From NCBI RefSeq assembly GCF_002813245.1, contig NZ_PHUF01000003.1:310001-374000 (forward strand): a stretch of 64,000 bases of DNA, in the 5' to 3' direction. The stretch is from Novosphingobium kunmingense. Lineage in GTDB: Bacteria > Pseudomonadota > Alphaproteobacteria > Sphingomonadales > Sphingomonadaceae. The stretch's first letter is position 1, and every line of letters starts with the position of its first letter. Below are positions 63,297-64,000 of this stretch, piece after piece. Under the pieces are notes generated by a model. That model saw only the letters and a program-made list of their open reading frames with translations, was not told the DNA's origin and did no database searches. A program made the position numbers and the translations under genes.

Positions 63297-64000
63297 ACGG
63301 TCAAGCCTTCGATGCGATCGTGCTGGGCGCGGGCGCGGCCGGCCTGATGGCCGCCGCCGTGGCCGGCCAGCGCGGCAAGCGCGTTTTGCTCGTCGATCAC
63401 AATCCCGAAGCCGGGCGCAAGATCCTGATTTCGGGTGGCGGGCGCTGCAATTTCACCAACCTCGGCACCGCGCCCGACCGCTACTTGTCGGACAACCTGC
63501 ATTTCGCCAAGTCGGCGCTGAGCCGGTATACCCCGCGCGATTTTATCGACCTGGTCGAAGCCCATGGCATCGCCTGGCACGAAAAGACGCTGGGGCAACT
63601 GTTCTGCGACGGCTCGGCCCGGCAGATCGTCGCGCTGCTGCTCGAGGAATGCGCCAAGGGCCAGGTCCGCCTCGCATTCGGCGAGCCGGTGTCCCACATC
63701 GACTACGGCGATGGCCTCTACCGCGTCATGATGGCCGGCACGCGACACACCGCGCCGGTGCTGGTCATCGCCACCGGCGGTCCGTCGATCCCCAAGCTTG
63801 GCGCAAGCGGATTTGCCTACGATCTGGCCCGCCGCTTCGACCTTGGCGTGATCCAGCCGCGCCCGGCTCTGGTGCCTTTCACCCTGGGCGAGGACGAAGC
63901 CCTGTTTCGCGAGTTGTCGGGAGTCTCAACCGAAGTTGAGGTTCATTGGAAAAAGGCGCATTTCCGCGAGGCCGCACTGTTCACCCACCGCGGGTTGTCG
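63293..64000 (+). CDS. NAD(P)/FAD-dependent oxidoreductase, YhiN/HI0933 family (partial)
   Basis: The start is at ATG in an ATGA overlap; 236 codons are seen before the window ends, and the true stop lies outside. AIVLGAGAAGLMAAAVAGQRG is the FAD loop, followed by NPEAGRKILISGGGRCNFTN, the family signature of HI0933-like proteins, and VIATGGPSIPKLG. Members are flavoproteins of unknown reaction, sometimes proposed to be aminoacetone or FAD-dependent oxidoreductases. It is paired with the COG2509 gene before it. Confidence 0.9.
   Translation, partial: MNGQAFDAIVLGAGAAGLMAAAVAGQRGKRVLLVDHNPEAGRKILISGGGRCNFTNLGTAPDRYLSDNLHFAKSALSRYTPRDFIDLVEAHGIAWHEKTLGQLFCDGSARQIVALLLEECAKGQVRLAFGEPVSHIDYGDGLYRVMMAGTRHTAPVLVIATGGPSIPKLGASGFAYDLARRFDLGVIQPRPALVPFTLGEDEALFRELSGVSTEVEVHWKKAHFREAALFTHRGLS

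Noticed and set aside
1-64000. tRNA, rRNA, CRISPR arrays and insertion sequences
   Set aside because: No cloverleaf-like CCA-ended segment, ribosomal sequence, regularly spaced repeats, transposase frame or terminal inverted repeat pair was seen on reading.

Overview
The window is a GC-rich (about two-thirds G+C by eye), densely packed chromosomal segment from an alphaproteobacterium. It is most likely a sphingomonad (Novosphingobium, Sphingobium or Sphingomonas type). The basis is gene content and order: the holA-lptE-leuS-DUF3576 block, a LacI/TonB-receptor/tryptophan-halogenase/GH13/GH97 alpha-glucan locus, the DUF6356 gene, and an exopolysaccharide cluster with a BY-kinase. No rRNA, tRNA, CRISPR array, insertion sequence or complete prophage was seen. 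No gene-free stretch exceeds 300 bases.

Region 1 (1-15631) is an exopolysaccharide export cluster. It holds the end of a flippase-like membrane protein, a fucosyltransferase-like protein, an SGNH-fold membrane protein, three GT4-type glycosyltransferases, a Wzc/GumC-type co-polymerase with tyrosine kinase, a Wza/GumB-type export lipoprotein, a Wzy/O-antigen-ligase-type membrane protein, a small exported cysteine protein, a TPR-like protein and a WbaP-type priming transferase. Inside it sit two genes that look like phage tail genes (a short tail-type protein and a pectate-lyase-fold spike), possibly a captured depolymerase.

Region 2 (15710-26047) is mostly housekeeping: holA, lptE, leuS and a DUF3576 lipoprotein in one orientation, then an outer-membrane-like protein, phaB, a ribbon-helix-helix protein, murA, galU (which supplies UDP-glucose for Region 1) and a Pro/Ala-rich membrane protein. 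Region 3 (26108-36784) has a cytochrome P450/acyl-CoA synthetase pair, an M23 peptidase, the glnE-bcp-DUF455 operon, an M28 lipoprotein peptidase and an agmatine deiminase. Region 4 (36781-41072) is a small envelope-glycan set: DUF2334 deacetylase, GT2, multi-pass membrane protein, DUF2141 protein and GT4. hppD (tyrosine catabolism) and a VOC protein follow.

Region 5 (42807-55410) is an alpha-glucan (starch/maltodextrin) utilisation locus: MFS sugar transporter, LacI repressor, TonB-dependent receptor, flavin-dependent halogenase, two GH13 enzymes and a SusB-like GH97. A shared LacI-type operator motif lies in front of both the transporter and the receptor. Region 6 (55420-64000) has an Lrp regulator, a DUF6356 protein, a PQQ-dependent alcohol dehydrogenase lipoprotein, an SDR, a Tat-exported dienelactone hydrolase, a serine hydrolase and two flavoproteins; the last runs off the window.

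Recurring themes are ATGA/GTGA four-base overlaps within operons, four convergent gene pairs that share a single palindromic CTAG as both stop codons, and three 7-2-7 palindromes of the type TTAATCG-N2-CGATTAA placed upstream of separate catabolic genes.
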